A DNA stretch of 64,000 nt from Nyssa sinensis (GCA_008638375.1 CM018031.1:318501-382500); one strand, 5' to 3'. Shown: positions 46,097 to 58,984, counted from the stretch's first letter. Numbers and translations: made by a program. Notes: generated from the sequence alone by a model not told the origin.

Positions 46097-46825
46097 TAGT
46101 ATCAAAGCAGGGCTGCTCTCCTACAAAGCTAACGTATATAGATGCAAGTCTACAGTACAGCATATCAATGATCAGACCTTATCACCGCCTCAGTGAGCAC
46201 CGAGCAAGAAATAAGGAAACTGTCTCCGACAAAGAAACTGCCACACTGAGTTACCATATTCAACAAGGTAACTGATATCTCCAAAGATCCAATCCCTATA
46301 TTCATGGATCCAAATCCTAATCAACTTGGGAGAGCCATTGCCTATAAACTCAACCCTAAAGGTACGCTTTACTTTCATGCTCATTATTTTGGCCTTCATT
46401 ACAAGTCTTTCAATTCAGTTTATTGACTTAAGCATTGGAGTGGCTACCGCCGGAGCCAACCCGGTGGTCCTCTGATTTTCTGTTTTAAGTGTTTCGCAGG
46501 GAGCCGAGCTTGAATATCTCGTGGGCCAAAAAGTGCAGCATCACTAAGTATGTCCATAACGATTAAGCTTACTTAAGGTCTAACACTTGTCTTCCCAATC
46601 TAAATAGATATACAATATTTTAATTTATATTTTTAAAATAATATTTTTTATAAAACAAATATTAAACAAATAATATGATATATTTGTAATTGTACCCTTT
46701 TTATTAACGGCGTTAAACCGACAATTCTAACAGGGGTAGGCAGTGTAATTAGTTAAATTAAAGAGAGCCTGTCTGTAATTATCAGAAATCTCAGAAAATC
46801 TAGATATAATTTATTTTAAAGTTTA

Positions 46826-48146
46826 ATAAGTTTTGTCGGATTCAAAGGTGGGGCCAAAAATTCCTTTTAAAGGGGCTAAATGTTTTTTTGAATAAAATTT
46901 TACCAATATTTTTTTTTTCAAGTTAGAGTGAAAGATTTTAAGTAAAAAATCTTTTATTCTTAAAATTTGAAAGTGATTTACATGTAAATTTTTTTTTTAC
47001 AAAATTTCAAAGATATAACGAGTCCTTTGTGTAATACCGCATTTGTTGGATTGTTTTTTTTTTTTTTGTCTTTTTTAAGAAGTGATGTACAAGTGAATTT
47101 TTTTTTTTTAAAAGCGTAACATAAAAAAATCAATTTCAAAATAGTGAATACTATCATTGTCTAACTCGGCCCCCTCTAAAGAAATCTCTCCTTGTATTTG
47201 TCGCCTTTTCACTCCAAAGTCCAAGACCATGACACATTGATGTGCGACTGAAAAGCAGCAGAAGTCGAAAATGTTTGGATAGCGATATCGAATGCATTTC
47301 ACTCGACTCAAAAATCTCTTTCTCCAACCCTCTTAAAAACTCTCTCTTTCTTTCTCATCTATGCTCCTTAATATTACAGCCATTTGATTGATATACCTTC
47401 TAATTAAGTAGCATGACATTTATATGTATTGATATATTTTCGATTCTTGGATTGATTTGAGTTATCAAAAATTTGAATTGAAAATGAATCAAATTTGTTG
47501 GTTATGTAAATATTAAAATTCATATAAAATTTATTCAAAATCGACTAAAGTTTATTCATTAAAATCAAATTAGTTCGAATTGATAGTTGTCCACACCTAC
47601 AAAGCTAGCTTGGTATTGACTTAAAAAAATGGATTATATTATTAGTATTTTGGATCCAATTTTCTCCCCTTTTTTTAACTCTTTTCTTTCGTTTAGTGAA
47701 ACAAATGTTATCAGGGATGTTTTATTTGAAATGGTAAAATCTTTTATTTTCACAAACACAACCAAATTTGACATTCAAAACACATGGGTACATACACATA
47801 GGTAGGTAGAATTTCTATTTTCCTCGTTATTGTACTCCAAAAAAAGAAAAAGAATAAAAGAAAAAGGGAAACGAAGGTTATTGGGCTGACCAGTGTAATT
47901 CTTACAAGTTCGGATCCAAAGGCCAGATTTCTTAAGAGATTCGGATGGAAGCCCAAAAATGTCGGCATGTTAATTGGTGCCCACTCATCGGGCCTTGTAA
48001 AGACAATCCCAACTCTCTGCTGCCTTTTCTTTCTTTTTCATGATTCCTTTCCCAGAAACCCCACAAAACCCCACTCCTCACTCCTCCGTTCTGGGTATTC
48101 ATAAACCAGAACCCCGCATCCACACTCCAATTTTCCCAAGAAAATA
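46826..48146. other. TIC22 upstream region
   Basis: AT-rich intergenic DNA with poly-T runs; the last 150 bases, C-rich on the + strand, are the probable TIC22 leader. No clear TATA box or other gene was recognised. Confidence 0.5.
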
Positions 48147-50686
48147 ATGAATTTCCTCAAGTCCAAACAGCCTGAACCATCCTCACATCAACCCAAACCC
48201 CCACAACTCATCCTCCAACAAGCCTTAACCAACCTCCAAAACCACTGCGCTGGCTTCGTCCAACACCGCCACCATATGCTCTTCAACATCCCTCTCTTCA
48301 ACCCCAATCCCAACCCTTCTTCACTCAAAACCCATCTCGAATCCACCCTCTCAAACCTCCAAAACCAAGCAAAACACGCAATAGAAGCAGGGTTTTCGAA
48401 CTTCCGCTTCAGCCCTGCGTCTGGTTCTTCTGATAAAAAGCCGGTATGGGCTCGAATTGCTGAAAAGAACAATGCCAGTCGGTCTTGCCATGTCGACAGA
48501 GGCCATCGAAGAGCGGCTGGCGGGCGTGGCCGTGTATGCGCTCAGCAATTCTTCGCAGGAATTTGTGTTAGTTTCTGGCATAAACTCTGGGAAATCTCTC
48601 GGGTTGTTTTGTTTCAAGGAAGAGGATGCTGAAGCACTTCTTGAACAGATGAAATCCATGGACCCCGGAATGCGCCAAGGCTCGAAAGTAGTTGCTGTCG
48701 CTCTGAACAAGGTGTATTTATATTCTGAATTGTATGATAACATTGGTTCTATTTCAATTCATGTTATTTTGCAGTTGTCTATATGATTGATTGTTTTGTG
48801 AGTAGTAGTTGAAACAAGCATGGTGGAATCTCATAATGGGTGATTGTTATTTTAGGTTTTTCAGCTTAAAGTTGATGGAGTGGCTTTTAGGTTGATACCA
48901 GAGCTGTCCCAAATCAAGAATGCACTTAGGGTGAGTGATTTGGTAGATTAAGTGGGTGTACTAATTTTTTTCTTCATGGAAAACATACCGTATTTATGTT
49001 CTGTTTTTGGATTTGGTATAGTCATTATCAATGGAAATTCATTATTGCTAAAATGAGGATAGCTAGAGTGACATATGTTCAGAAGCTTGATTTTTTTTTT
49101 TAAAGGTTATTGTGGTGTCATCATATGAATTTCCAATTGACCTGGTATAAAATGGATCAAGGTTTTTAGAATTCTTACAAATAAAAAACCCCCTCCCCCC
49201 CTTGAAAAAAAGGAGAAAGGAAAAAATATATAGGAGAAAATTGAATGTGCTTTTTGTGGAGATTTTTTAGATTAGAATGATTTACTCTTAAACTCTCTTT
49301 CTTTTTTTAACCTCAAAATAATACAGGGATAAAGTTCTATTCTGAACTTTAGGGAGAAAAGGAAGGGTGTAAACAATAAATAGAATGGAGCCATGGACAA
49401 ATTAGGATACCTGTCACACTCATTCCTATTATTCATGTGATTGAGGGGAGGCTTAGTGGCCGGTATCAGCAAATGGTGGATTTATATAGATGAGAGATTT
49501 ACATAGGTGATACAGTGGTAAACACCAATACAGGTCAGTCTTAGTTTTGACTATTACTGTTAGTAATCAATTCTGAACCTGCTGATTCTTGTTTATTGGC
49601 TAGCCAAAGATGCAAAGATCAGCCACTATTTTGAGCTATGAGCAAATAAGTGTTACAAGTTATGTTAGTTTACTATGATATTAATCCTTTTCTAATAATT
49701 TATTGTAATATCATTTATGAAAGACAATCCCTCACACTAGGGTGGTTGGGTTGGTTATTTTCAATCTTTGAGAATTCAATTCTTAAGCTATAATGCTAGG
49801 GTCCTTAGGATATGATGAACTCAATCCTCTAAATTTCTTGCAACTAAGCTTACAAACTACAATCTTCTTGAATTACAATGATTAAAGTCAAAGTCCGATG
49901 AGCTTTGTTGATTTGGATGCCAAGTTCTTTACTCAAGGTTTGACTACCTTTATTTTCTCCTTTGCAACTTAATAGCTAATTAAAAATATACTAAATAATA
50001 AATATGAAAAGATTAGGCAAAGAAGAATAAGTGATATAGCCCCTAGGGCTTAGATTTACTGTTGAGGTGCTGTAATGGGTGCAAACATACACTTTGGGCG
50101 AATTCTCAGCAAATGACCATCAGAGAAATAACATAAGATTGAAGTGGAACTCAAATCATGGCAATTCCTAATAGATGTGAAGTTCTTTTGAAATCTTTTA
50201 ATCCTAGCCCCTGAGTTTATGTAAAATTTCATGTTATAGTAGCTTGACTACTTTATAAGATTAGGAGCATAATATGGTCTTATTAAACTAAAATCAAATG
50301 TACAGTAACTACAAAATTCAAAGCTGGCACTCGTTAACTAATGCCCAAACCAAGCTAACTAGTGGTATGTGGATGCTGGCAAGTCTTATAGATGCTCTTG
50401 TATTAGATCCCCAGGTCTCCTGCAAGTTTAGATCTTGCTTTCCATGGTTCTATGGATCCACAAACAATCCTTTCCAATCCAGTCTTTCTTAACTATTTCA
50501 CATGAATAAACATGCCATATTATAGTCTATGAATTATGAGTGAATTAAGTCCTAATATAGTACTATAGTGGGTAGGGTGGGTTGTAAAAAATCTCCGGTA
50601 GTTTTATATAAAGCCTATGAATGAAGCTTGGCTTGAAAATGACCCTAGAGATGATATAATTGAAATAAATTGAAAGAGCTTCTTCT

Positions 50687-50724
<38 letters not shown>

Positions 50725-52732
50725 CAATTAAGTGGCGTGGAAGACCATTGCTATCCCCTCATACACCCAAAAAAAGAGAAAAAGAAAGAAGAAGGTGGCA
50801 TATATATATATACCAAGTTTGGCCTTCCCTCTCCCATCGTTTTCTTGTTATTGCTGGTACAACCACTACCACTTTGATGAAATTGTTATGACAGTCATGT
50901 TACATCTCCTTAATTTAGTTATGATAAATTACACACAAGGAACTTGGGTTTGCAACTTGTCCCTCGTTGATTGAGCAATTATCCATACATACATACATAT
51001 ATTATTGGAATACACAAGATATTGTAGGATATTCGGGTATTTGTGTTAGAATATTTGAGGAAGGGTATCCTTGTAATTTCTTAATATTTAATGATAGAAA
51101 TGCATGAAGGGGTGGAGGGATGATCAATTTTTTCCACCCTATTTTTGAAAATAATTGTTCTTCTTCTTCTCTCTCTCTCTTTCTCTCTCCCCCCTCTTGC
51201 ATAAACCCTAAACTCATATTCTCGACGTATTTCAACTTAGACATATACATACATATACACACACACCAACGGACCTCGAGGGGATGGTGGTTGAAACGGA
51301 CCCGAAACATTTGGAAAAGTGAATTTTTCATTACTATTTTTAGTCAATTCTTTTTAAAAAATTAGGAGCCCCCAAAAATTCTCATAATCCCCCCCCCCCC
51401 CCCAAAAAAAAAAAAATTTATGATGTTTATATTTTCGCTCCCCTAGGTGTAAGTTTTGGATCTATCACTATATATATGTATAAATTGAACAAAAAAAAAA
51501 CTTTTCTTTGGTAGGTGTGATCCATTGGACATAGTTCCAATTAAAATTTTTTTTTTTTTGGGATTCCTTGAGGCATTATAGCATTAAGATTTTCAAGGTT
51601 TAGCCAAGGCTTAGCTCAAAACCCCACTACTCGTATTTGGCAACTAAGAGATCCATTTGAGGAACATGGAGACTAGTTGAAGTGATGAGCCTCCCAATAT
51701 TGAGGGGTTTATCACTTCAATTGACATAAAGAAAAATTGTTTCATCTTTTTAGTTGGAACTTCAAGCAGTTTTCGAAAAAGATAAGGACTATCAATTGGA
51801 TTGTATTAAAAGGCCCAATGAATTGGAATTCCCCCCGCCTCCCCCCTATATATATGTAAGATTCCAAATAAAGTGGCTTTCTTCTGCTGGTTTGCGACTT
51901 GGGGTGTGATTCTCACGATAGACAATCTGCGGAAAAAGGGGTTTTCAAATGCCTAGTAGATTGTGTATGTGCTAGATTAACAAAGAATTGACTGATCATC
52001 TTCTTTTGCATTGTAAGGTGGCTTGGGATATTTGGGGTATGGTTTTGTCTCTCTTTGGGTTCAGTTGGGTTATGCCTTTCTCAGTTTGGGACGTTTTGTT
52101 TAGTTGGAGGGGTACCCGAGTTAGGAAAGACATTCGGAAAGCTTGGAGGATTGCTCCTTTGTCTTCTTTGGTGCCTGTGGAGAGAAAGAAACACAAGAAT
52201 TTTTGAGGGGGTGGAATTCTCTATGTGGAAGCTTAAAGAAAATTTTTTGTATGTATTTTTCTTTTGGCTAAAAGAAGATAGGCCAATGTATCTTCATAGC
52301 TTCATAGATTTTTTGGGAGATTTAAGGCGTTAATTATTGTAGCCTTTCTTGCTCTTTTGTATTCGGGTGTGCCCCCTCGAATGCCTTGTTTATATACTTT
52401 GCTTTTACTGATATATATATATATATATATATATGATAGGTTAATCTCTCTCTCTCTCTCTCTCTTTCTCGCTCACACATACACACACACTGACACACTT
52501 TGCCCATTAAGGGACTCGAAGCCCCAACCTTTCATATGAATAGGTTAATTTCTCTCTCTCTCTCTCTCACACACACACTGACACACTTTGTCCCTTAAGG
52601 GAGTCGAACCCCCAACCTTTTCATATGAAGAGACGAGGGAGATAACAATCAAGTTAGAGCTTGTTCGTTTCCTATATATATATAATTTGAGAACATACAC
52701 CAGTAGTATTTGTTGTTGAATTTTTCCATAGG

Positions 52733-52763
<31 letters not shown>

Positions 52764-52772
52764 TTGATAGGT

Positions 52773-52820
<48 letters not shown>

Positions 52821-55800
52821 TTGCCCCTTAAGGAACTTGAACCCTCAACCTTTAATATGAAGAGATGGAGGAGATGACAACGAATCTAGAACTTGTTGGT
52901 ACCCTATATATATATAAAATGCGAGAACATACATCAGCAGTATGCGTTGAAAAAGTTTTTCCATAGGTTGTCTTCCTGTTTCTTTTTTAAATAATCTTTA
53001 AGATGCATCCTCTTTGAAAAGAATAATCAACTCCTAATTTGATTCTTTAAGCAAAATCTAGTTCACTTGTCCAAATCAATTTCTAATTCCACTCCACTCT
53101 GCAAGTGAGTAAGTCACACTTTTGTTGGCCATTATGGCTGCTTGTCATTGCCGTTGTTGTACTCTCAGCTCTTACAATTTGTTACTGGCAGCAAAACAGT
53201 GCATGACCCATCAGACACCAAATATCTAACCAAAAATGTACCTGAGTTCCATCCTCAATTTTGAACCCAATCTTATTGGCAAACTCTGGTTTACCTTTTC
53301 TTATTTTCCTCCAAAGATTCATCCCTTGAGAATGCCCCCTTCTTTAGAAACCATACACTTGACTCACGGCCATACTTAGCATCAATGACCCTCCTCCACA
53401 ATGCCTCGGCCTCCTTAGCAAAGCGCCAATACCACTTCCCCAACAGGGCCTTATTGAAAGCACTTAACTCCTTGATCCCCAAACCTCCTTCCTTTATTGG
53501 AATTTGAACCTTGTTCCAATTTACTAAGTCCATCTTCTTCTCTCCTTCATTCCCTTCTCACAAAAAACCTTTTTGAATTTTATCCAATTTGCGCTTCACC
53601 ACCGCAAGAATAGGAAACAAAGACATGAAGTATGTAGGAAGACTTGCTCTTAGCAACCGCTCCCAATGCTAATCCCAAGTAGACTCAAGGAAAGTTTCCA
53701 ACTTTGCAACCCAAATTCCCTGCCAACCCATGAATCTCCTCTTACCTCTCCTATGGGGATGAGTTCACTCTTAATCAAGTTGATCCTCAAATCTGGTACG
53801 CCTCACAACATAGACACATCTCAAATATCTCGACTAGTCCTCTGTAACTCCACAGAAAATCGATGCATCATCAATGAACAACAAATGTGACACCACCATG
53901 CTCTTCCCCTCCCTTTCACCCATCTTGAACCTCTCTGTAAGGCCCCTTTCCACAGACTGTTTTAGCATCTTGCTCAAGGCTAACATTACAATGACAAAAA
54001 TGTAAAGGGGAAAGTGGATCTCACCATCTCAATCCACTTGAGCAGTGAAAGAACCCCGTTGCCACTCCATTTACCAAAATTGACAAGGAAACTGTTGATA
54101 TGTATCATTTTATCCACCCTTGCCATGTCTCACCAAACCCTATCTTTCTCAACATGGATAACCAAAACCCCCCAGCTAACATGATTGCAAGTCTTCTCAA
54201 TATCTAGCTTGCACACTAACTCACCTCTTCCCCTCTTTTTACGGGACTCAATACATTCATTTGCCCACAAAGTTGTATCCAAAATCTGACGACCCCCCTA
54301 CAAAAAAACATTTTGACAATTTGAAATTAAGTTCCCCAAACACGTTTCGGTCAATTAGCCTAGAAGTTTTGCCAAAAGCTTGTAAACTCCTATTAAGCTA
54401 ATTGGCCTGTAATCTCGAACATTCTCCTCTCCTTCCTACTTTGGAATCAATAGAACTGAACGTTGCATTGAGACACTTCTCAAAGAGCCATGCTTGAAAA
54501 AATGATGAAGGAACGCCATGACAACTCCCCTAACCACTGACTAACATTTCTGCAAGAAAGCTAAAGTATAGCCATCCGTGCCCCGGTGCTTTGTCTCCAT
54601 TACAAGACTGCAATGCATCTATTGAGAGCTCCATATCCATTGTCTCCATGTTAAGCAACCAAGATCTCCCATAATCAAGACTCTGATATGATGTTAAACA
54701 GCCAATTGCATAACAACATCAACCACCTCTTGCTCGGGTGAATGGTCTCTCAACCTCATCTCTCCGATCAGCCGATAAGACCCCAAAATCAAAATCCTCC
54801 AAGTCTGGTGGCTCTAGAGTAGCTGTGTTCTCCTCTCCTAGGAGGACCTTGTAACAGAAGCCATCGCCGGTCACTAGTAGTCAAGCAGGGATGATCCCCC
54901 CAATCTTCAACTTAAGCACCAGCTTTGAAGCGTCCTTCGAAAAATCCGCCACACCACCACTGAACAACACTGGCATCCCCCATAGCTTTGAACAAAGCGG
55001 TACACGAAAGATGCAGAGGGGGCCCTTGGATGATCACCTGTCTCTCCCGTCATCTGCTCATCACCCCAAAGCATCCAATCCTAAAGGACCACAAGTCCAC
55101 CATTAGTGTAGCATACCCCCAATGTCTCTGCCCCCCTTTCAAAACCCTAACTGCCTCTGCCTGAGATGGAAAGTTGAAGAGGAGAAGCTTGTCAGGGAGC
55201 TCTTACGACCCCTACCTTGTAGGTGGCCTCTATGCCCTCCCCGACCATGCCCGAATCTGTGCTATTGAACCTTCCTCCCTGTTGAAGCGGCCTACCAGAC
55301 ATGATCACAAGAAACACACTCTCCTCTCTGTTGCCCTCTGCCAGCCTAGGAAGCACGGATACGGACACGACACGACACGGACACGCAGACACATTATTTC
55401 TCAAAAAAGTAGGACATGGACACGTTAGAGACACGTTGAATATATATAAATTTTTTATATTTTTGATATGACCATATAATAGAAACCTAATGTTATTTCA
55501 ATTAAACTTGGCATAAAAATACACAAATTTTAAAAATATTATTAAGATATTAAATTAATAAAGTCATTAAATAAAAGTTAAAGAATTTCTTCATTTAATC
55601 ATCAACATCTATGATTCAAGTGTCCTGGACACGTGTCCGAGAAGTGTCGGTATCCGACACAGACACGTATGCCAAAATAGAGTGTCCGTGCTTCTTAGCT
55701 GCCACCACATGGAAGCATAGAGCTTCGTTGTTCATCAACATCTTACATACACTGGAGAGATTGAACATTGTTGGCGCAGCCACACCACTGAATGATCTCC

Positions 55801-57571
55801 CGTCGAAAAAACCAAACTTCAGGAGAAATCACAAATCGTAAGCTGTATATTTCCATTTCCAATGGTGAGAATACAAAGTCTTGTTTGTTTCTTCTTGAAA
55901 TCTTTGATTGATGACTCTATTTTTATAGATGGCCCCCATTTTTTAACAAATGTCTTAGCAAAACCATAATTACATCATGCTTTTGTGTACTCCATGTGTA
56001 CATGGGAGCACCTCCCTTTAGGTGCCTTTTAATGAAATTTACAGTACCTATAAAAAAAATAAAAAAAATTTATAACATAGGATGCAAATATCAAAATTTC
56101 ATAATGACACTTCTTCCCATGATATTCTTGTTATGTGTATGATTGCTCTCTTCAGTGAAAATATGATTCTTCATGTTACATGGAAATGTTCAGATAGCAT
56201 ATTACTAAAACAACTCCTCAAAACTTTTTTTCTTATTGTTTTGCCTCCATGGATCTATGTTATGTTGCAATGATTTTGTTCCCCGGTTCTTTTCTGCAGG
56301 AGAGACAAAAGGCTGGTTTTTCTGATGAGATCTTCTCTGGGGTTCCAGTTTTCCAGGTTCTTTTATCTAAACTGTTCTTTTTGGCATTTTTACGGTTTTT
56401 TTTTTTTTTATATCTGGTGACAGTGGATGAAGGTATAGAAAATACATAATGTAAGGAATTATGTGCATAATTGCAAGATAATTTTAAAATAAAGCACTGT
56501 AGCATGGTGGTGCAGAGAAGCCATAAGCCCATGACAAATGAAAGGGAGGGATGTTGTTGAGGGTTCAATTCTAACCATTTGTCTTTAAATAAAAGAAAAA
56601 AAAATTGCAAACAACGTTTCCCTAATGAGTTTAAAATGTGTTTAAAATGTGTCCTGACGCATTCATAATGTCTTCAAAACATGTCCTAACGTATCTGGGA
56701 CTTGGGACGTGTCTGAAATTCAAAAAAAATGAAAACAAATTAGGTGCTATTTTTTTGCTTGTCAGACACTAATATGTCAGTCAAATAGAGTATTCGTGTT
56801 CCATAGCTTCCACAAGGTTTTAAGGGTAATGTTTTGAACCAATCTTCAATATTTTGTATTGCAGTCAAGGAGCTTGATATTGAGGAGCCACAACAAAAGA
56901 TATTATCCAGTCTTTTTCAGGAAGGTTGGTTAAATTTTAAAAACAAACGTAGCTTTATTATGATATGTTTAGTATATTTTGTATCACTATCTTGTTCATT
57001 CCTTCTCTTCCCATTGAATTATGTAGGAGGACCTTGAAAATTCGCTTCTAAGGGCTTCTCGCCAGCAGAAGCAACTGAATCCTGCCTTCAGGGAAGGAGA
57101 TATTCAGGTATGGTTTTTGGTATCACTTTCTTGGGGGAACTACTTTATGACACCCATTTTGCTTCTATCTTGTAGGTTGCTGTTCTTGAGGATATAATAC
57201 AAGGGATGAAGGTAAGGAACTCTTTCATCTTAATTTTAATCTGGAAGTGCTTCATCAATTTTTCATCTTCATTTGATTTTGCAAGAAAAATTTAAATCTT
57301 GAAAAATGGTGTTTGTGGGACCAAACAGTAACACGCATGCACGTGCACACTACACACACAGGAGGGGTTGGATGGATTCTCTGGGCTCTCCTATTCCGAT
57401 TTTTTCTTCTGTTTCCGTTCTTTTGGCCGTCAATCATGGCATTATTGTGAGATGGGCCACAAAAATGACAATATGAATGTAACATTGCAGGATAGTACCA
57501 CATCGAAGTGGGATGATGTTGTTTTCATTCCTCCTGGTTTTGATGTCTCAACAGATCCCTCCCAGCGATAG
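48147..57571 (+). CDS. TIC22: TIC22-like chloroplast protein-import component
   Basis: TIC22 is a peripheral protein of the plastid intermembrane space that helps preproteins pass from TOC to TIC. Seven exons: 48147-48711, 48856-48930, 56300-56356, 56865-56924, 57027-57107, 57176-57211 and 57491-57571 (stop TAG), all in phase 0, about 317 residues. Family motifs: AMSTEAIEERLAGVAVYALS, SLGLFCFKEEDAEALLEQMK, DPGMRQGSKVVAVALNKVFQ, VDGVAFRLIP, GFSDEIFSGVPVFQ, RYYPVFFRKEDLENSL and the end WDDVVFIPPGFDVSTDPSQR. The N-terminal 90 residues are poorly conserved and Ser/Pro/Asn-rich, consistent with a targeting leader. One extra base near 48470 breaks the frame within exon 1, just before the AMSTEAIEE block. 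Intron 2 is about 7.4 kb and full of mobile elements. Gene identity is firm; whether the frame break is real is not. Confidence 0.9.
50680..50720 (+). repeat. (CT)n microsatellite
   Basis: A CTT run grades into an uninterrupted (CT)n tract of about 30 bases in TIC22 intron 2. Similar CT tracts occur at about 7145-7166, 12138-12158 and 52445-52470. Confidence 0.9.
51855..52405 (+). mobile_element. 5'-truncated LINE fragment (ORF2 C-terminus)
   Basis: The + strand translates, across several breaks, to DHLLLHCKVAWDIWGMVLSL, then CLLWCLWRERNTRIFEGVE and KEDRPMYLHSFIDFLGDLRR before a stop near 52333. The terminal FIDFLGDLR end is nearly the same as in the SEC23-intron LINE (1330-2441), so they belong to one subfamily, distinct from the 5.9-kb copy. 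A (TA)n tract follows the 3' end in place of a clear poly-A tail. Confidence 0.75.
52430..52970 (-). mobile_element. Cluster of three tRNA-derived SINE-like copies
   Basis: Three copies are read on the minus strand, each with a B-box-like element: GCTTCGAGTCC (near 52512-52522), GGTTCGACTCC (52600-52610, a perfect B box) and GGTTCAAGTTCC (52832-52843). A-box-like TAACTTGATTGTTATC precedes the middle copy. Each ends in GT and GA microsatellite (CA/CT on +). The last two copies also share about 70 bases of flank (GAGAACATACA..CAGTA to TTTTTCCATAG), so at least one arose by local duplication. Confidence 0.6.
53290..55840 (-). mobile_element. LINE fragment, ORF1 to mid ORF2, minus strand, interrupted by a MITE
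   Basis: On the minus strand, reading from high to low coordinates, the segment holds ORF1-like sequence (55840 to about 54890), an RT region with LQSCNGDKAPG near 54600, and IPIKEGGLGIKELSAFNKAL with GKWYWRFAKEAEALWRRV near 53300-53520. The element is 3'-truncated: the zinc-binding end and tail are missing below 53290. Frames are heavily broken. A 353-bp hAT-type MITE at 55346-55698 splits the ORF1 part. Confidence 0.7.
55346..55698. mobile_element. hAT-type MITE with 8-bp target duplication
   Basis: The left end CTAGGAAGCACGG and the reverse complement of the right end (CTAAGAAGCACGG) match at 12 of 13 bases. The flanks are CTGCCAGC (55338-55345) and CTGCCACC (55699-55706), an 8-bp duplication with one difference, as expected for the hAT superfamily. 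Subterminal regions are full of GACAC / GTGTC motifs; the centre is AT-rich and non-coding. It lies inside a LINE that lies inside a TIC22 intron. Confidence 0.75.
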
Positions 57572-58906
57572 GCAGCTCCAAATGCTTTTGTGATTCATCT
57601 CCGACCAACTTGCTGATTCAGTTTTGATGCCTTTTGGTTGGTTTTTGCTGCTCAAAAGCATACATATCAAGTGGTCACTAAAATTAGTTGTGGGATATAT
57701 AAAGTTATTGTCAAAAGTAAGGATGCATGCAACTGGTCTAGGAGAATGCAATGTACATCCCAAACCATGTTTGCAAATGATATATTTTTTTTCTTTGTTG
57801 ATACAGGAATTGTTTGGATATGCATTCTGTCCTTTCAGGGTCTTTTAATAACTCTTATCTGTTTTATGTTTTAGAGGAAATGAACCATGATTCCATGACA
57901 CTGTTTTGCCTTCTGGGTTTAAATTCAGCAAAGGAATGTTTTGGATTAAAGAAAATTGGGGATTATAACTACCTTGCTAAGTCAAAGACTTGGTTATTTC
58001 TCTCCTCTATTGAGTTTAGACTGCTTAGCTGATCTTTTCTTAAGATATTCACACCCAACTGGACCAACTCAGCTTTTAATCTTGTTATATTTTGTGCTTA
58101 CCTCTTATATTTAGGCTTCAAATTATCCAATTGCAGTTCAATATTTTCTCATCAATTGTGGGAACTATTTCATTTCCTTTGTCATTGTAAAGAATTTTCT
58201 AAATATTGGGTGGAAGGCTGTTTCTTGTTCTTTTGTTTTTACGTGAGAAGTTCATTGTGTTTGTTTATCTTTAGTTTCAGATGTGATTTCCTTGCAACAA
58301 ATGGAGCCTCGTTGTTTTTGGGTTGCTCGGAAAATGAAGGGAGGATAAAAAAAGGATTAAGAAAGAAGACAAAATGCCAGCAACCTGAGTTACAAAAGCT
58401 AGATAAAAGGCAAAGATATTTTGTATGCCCATCCTTTCCCTAGCTGCCAACTTTTCCATTAATCTAGATGAATGCGAAAGGAAAGTTGCTTTTGGTGCCC
58501 ATCTCTTTGTTTTTCAACTTTCGGAGCTCACACACTACCATAAAGCCATTCCCCATCTCCAGTGTAAGCATAGTTGCATCACCTTTCAACTTCAACTCAA
58601 AAACAGTTTTATGTAATGCCTTTATACAGCCATTCAAATTAAGGGAATTTATACAAAAAAAAACAAAAACAAACATTTCAAAAAGCGATTTAGGAGGAGT
58701 GCTGCCAATCACTTTTTGGAGTGTGAATAAGGTTTCTTTAAATAAATAAAATTAAAGACATTAGTCTGGTATTCCATATCTCATGCCGACAATGTAGTCG
58801 GACGTCTATTACACAAAGTGAAAGATTAAAAAAGTTGTCTCTCAATAATATTTGCTTCTTTTATACTACTTGTGAACTTCAGCACATATTAACATAAGGT
58901 CATTTA

Positions 58907-58943
<37 letters not shown>

Positions 58944-58984
58944 TCATTTAATTCACCAACCCTGTCCATAATTGAACATACTAC

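Larger units (their letters stand above)
43339..46818. mobile_element. Long-TIR transposon carrying a captured CobW gene fragment (Pack-TIR type)
   Basis: The left end from 43339 (GGATAAATTACACATG) aligns with the reverse complement of the right end at 46818 (AAATAAATTATATCTAG) for about 75 bases with shared blocks TGATAATTACA, TAATTTAA and TAATTA; a looser match continues inward to a GACGGTCCGTTA / GTCGGTTTAACGCCGTTA block. AAGTTTA flanks both ends (43332-43338 and 46819-46825), a possible target duplication, though short and AT-rich. Inside lie a CobW-type gene fragment and an LTR-like block. No transposase was seen, so it is non-autonomous. Long TIRs plus captured host exons and intron are the mark of Pack-MULE-like elements; superfamily assignment is an inference. 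Confidence 0.5.
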
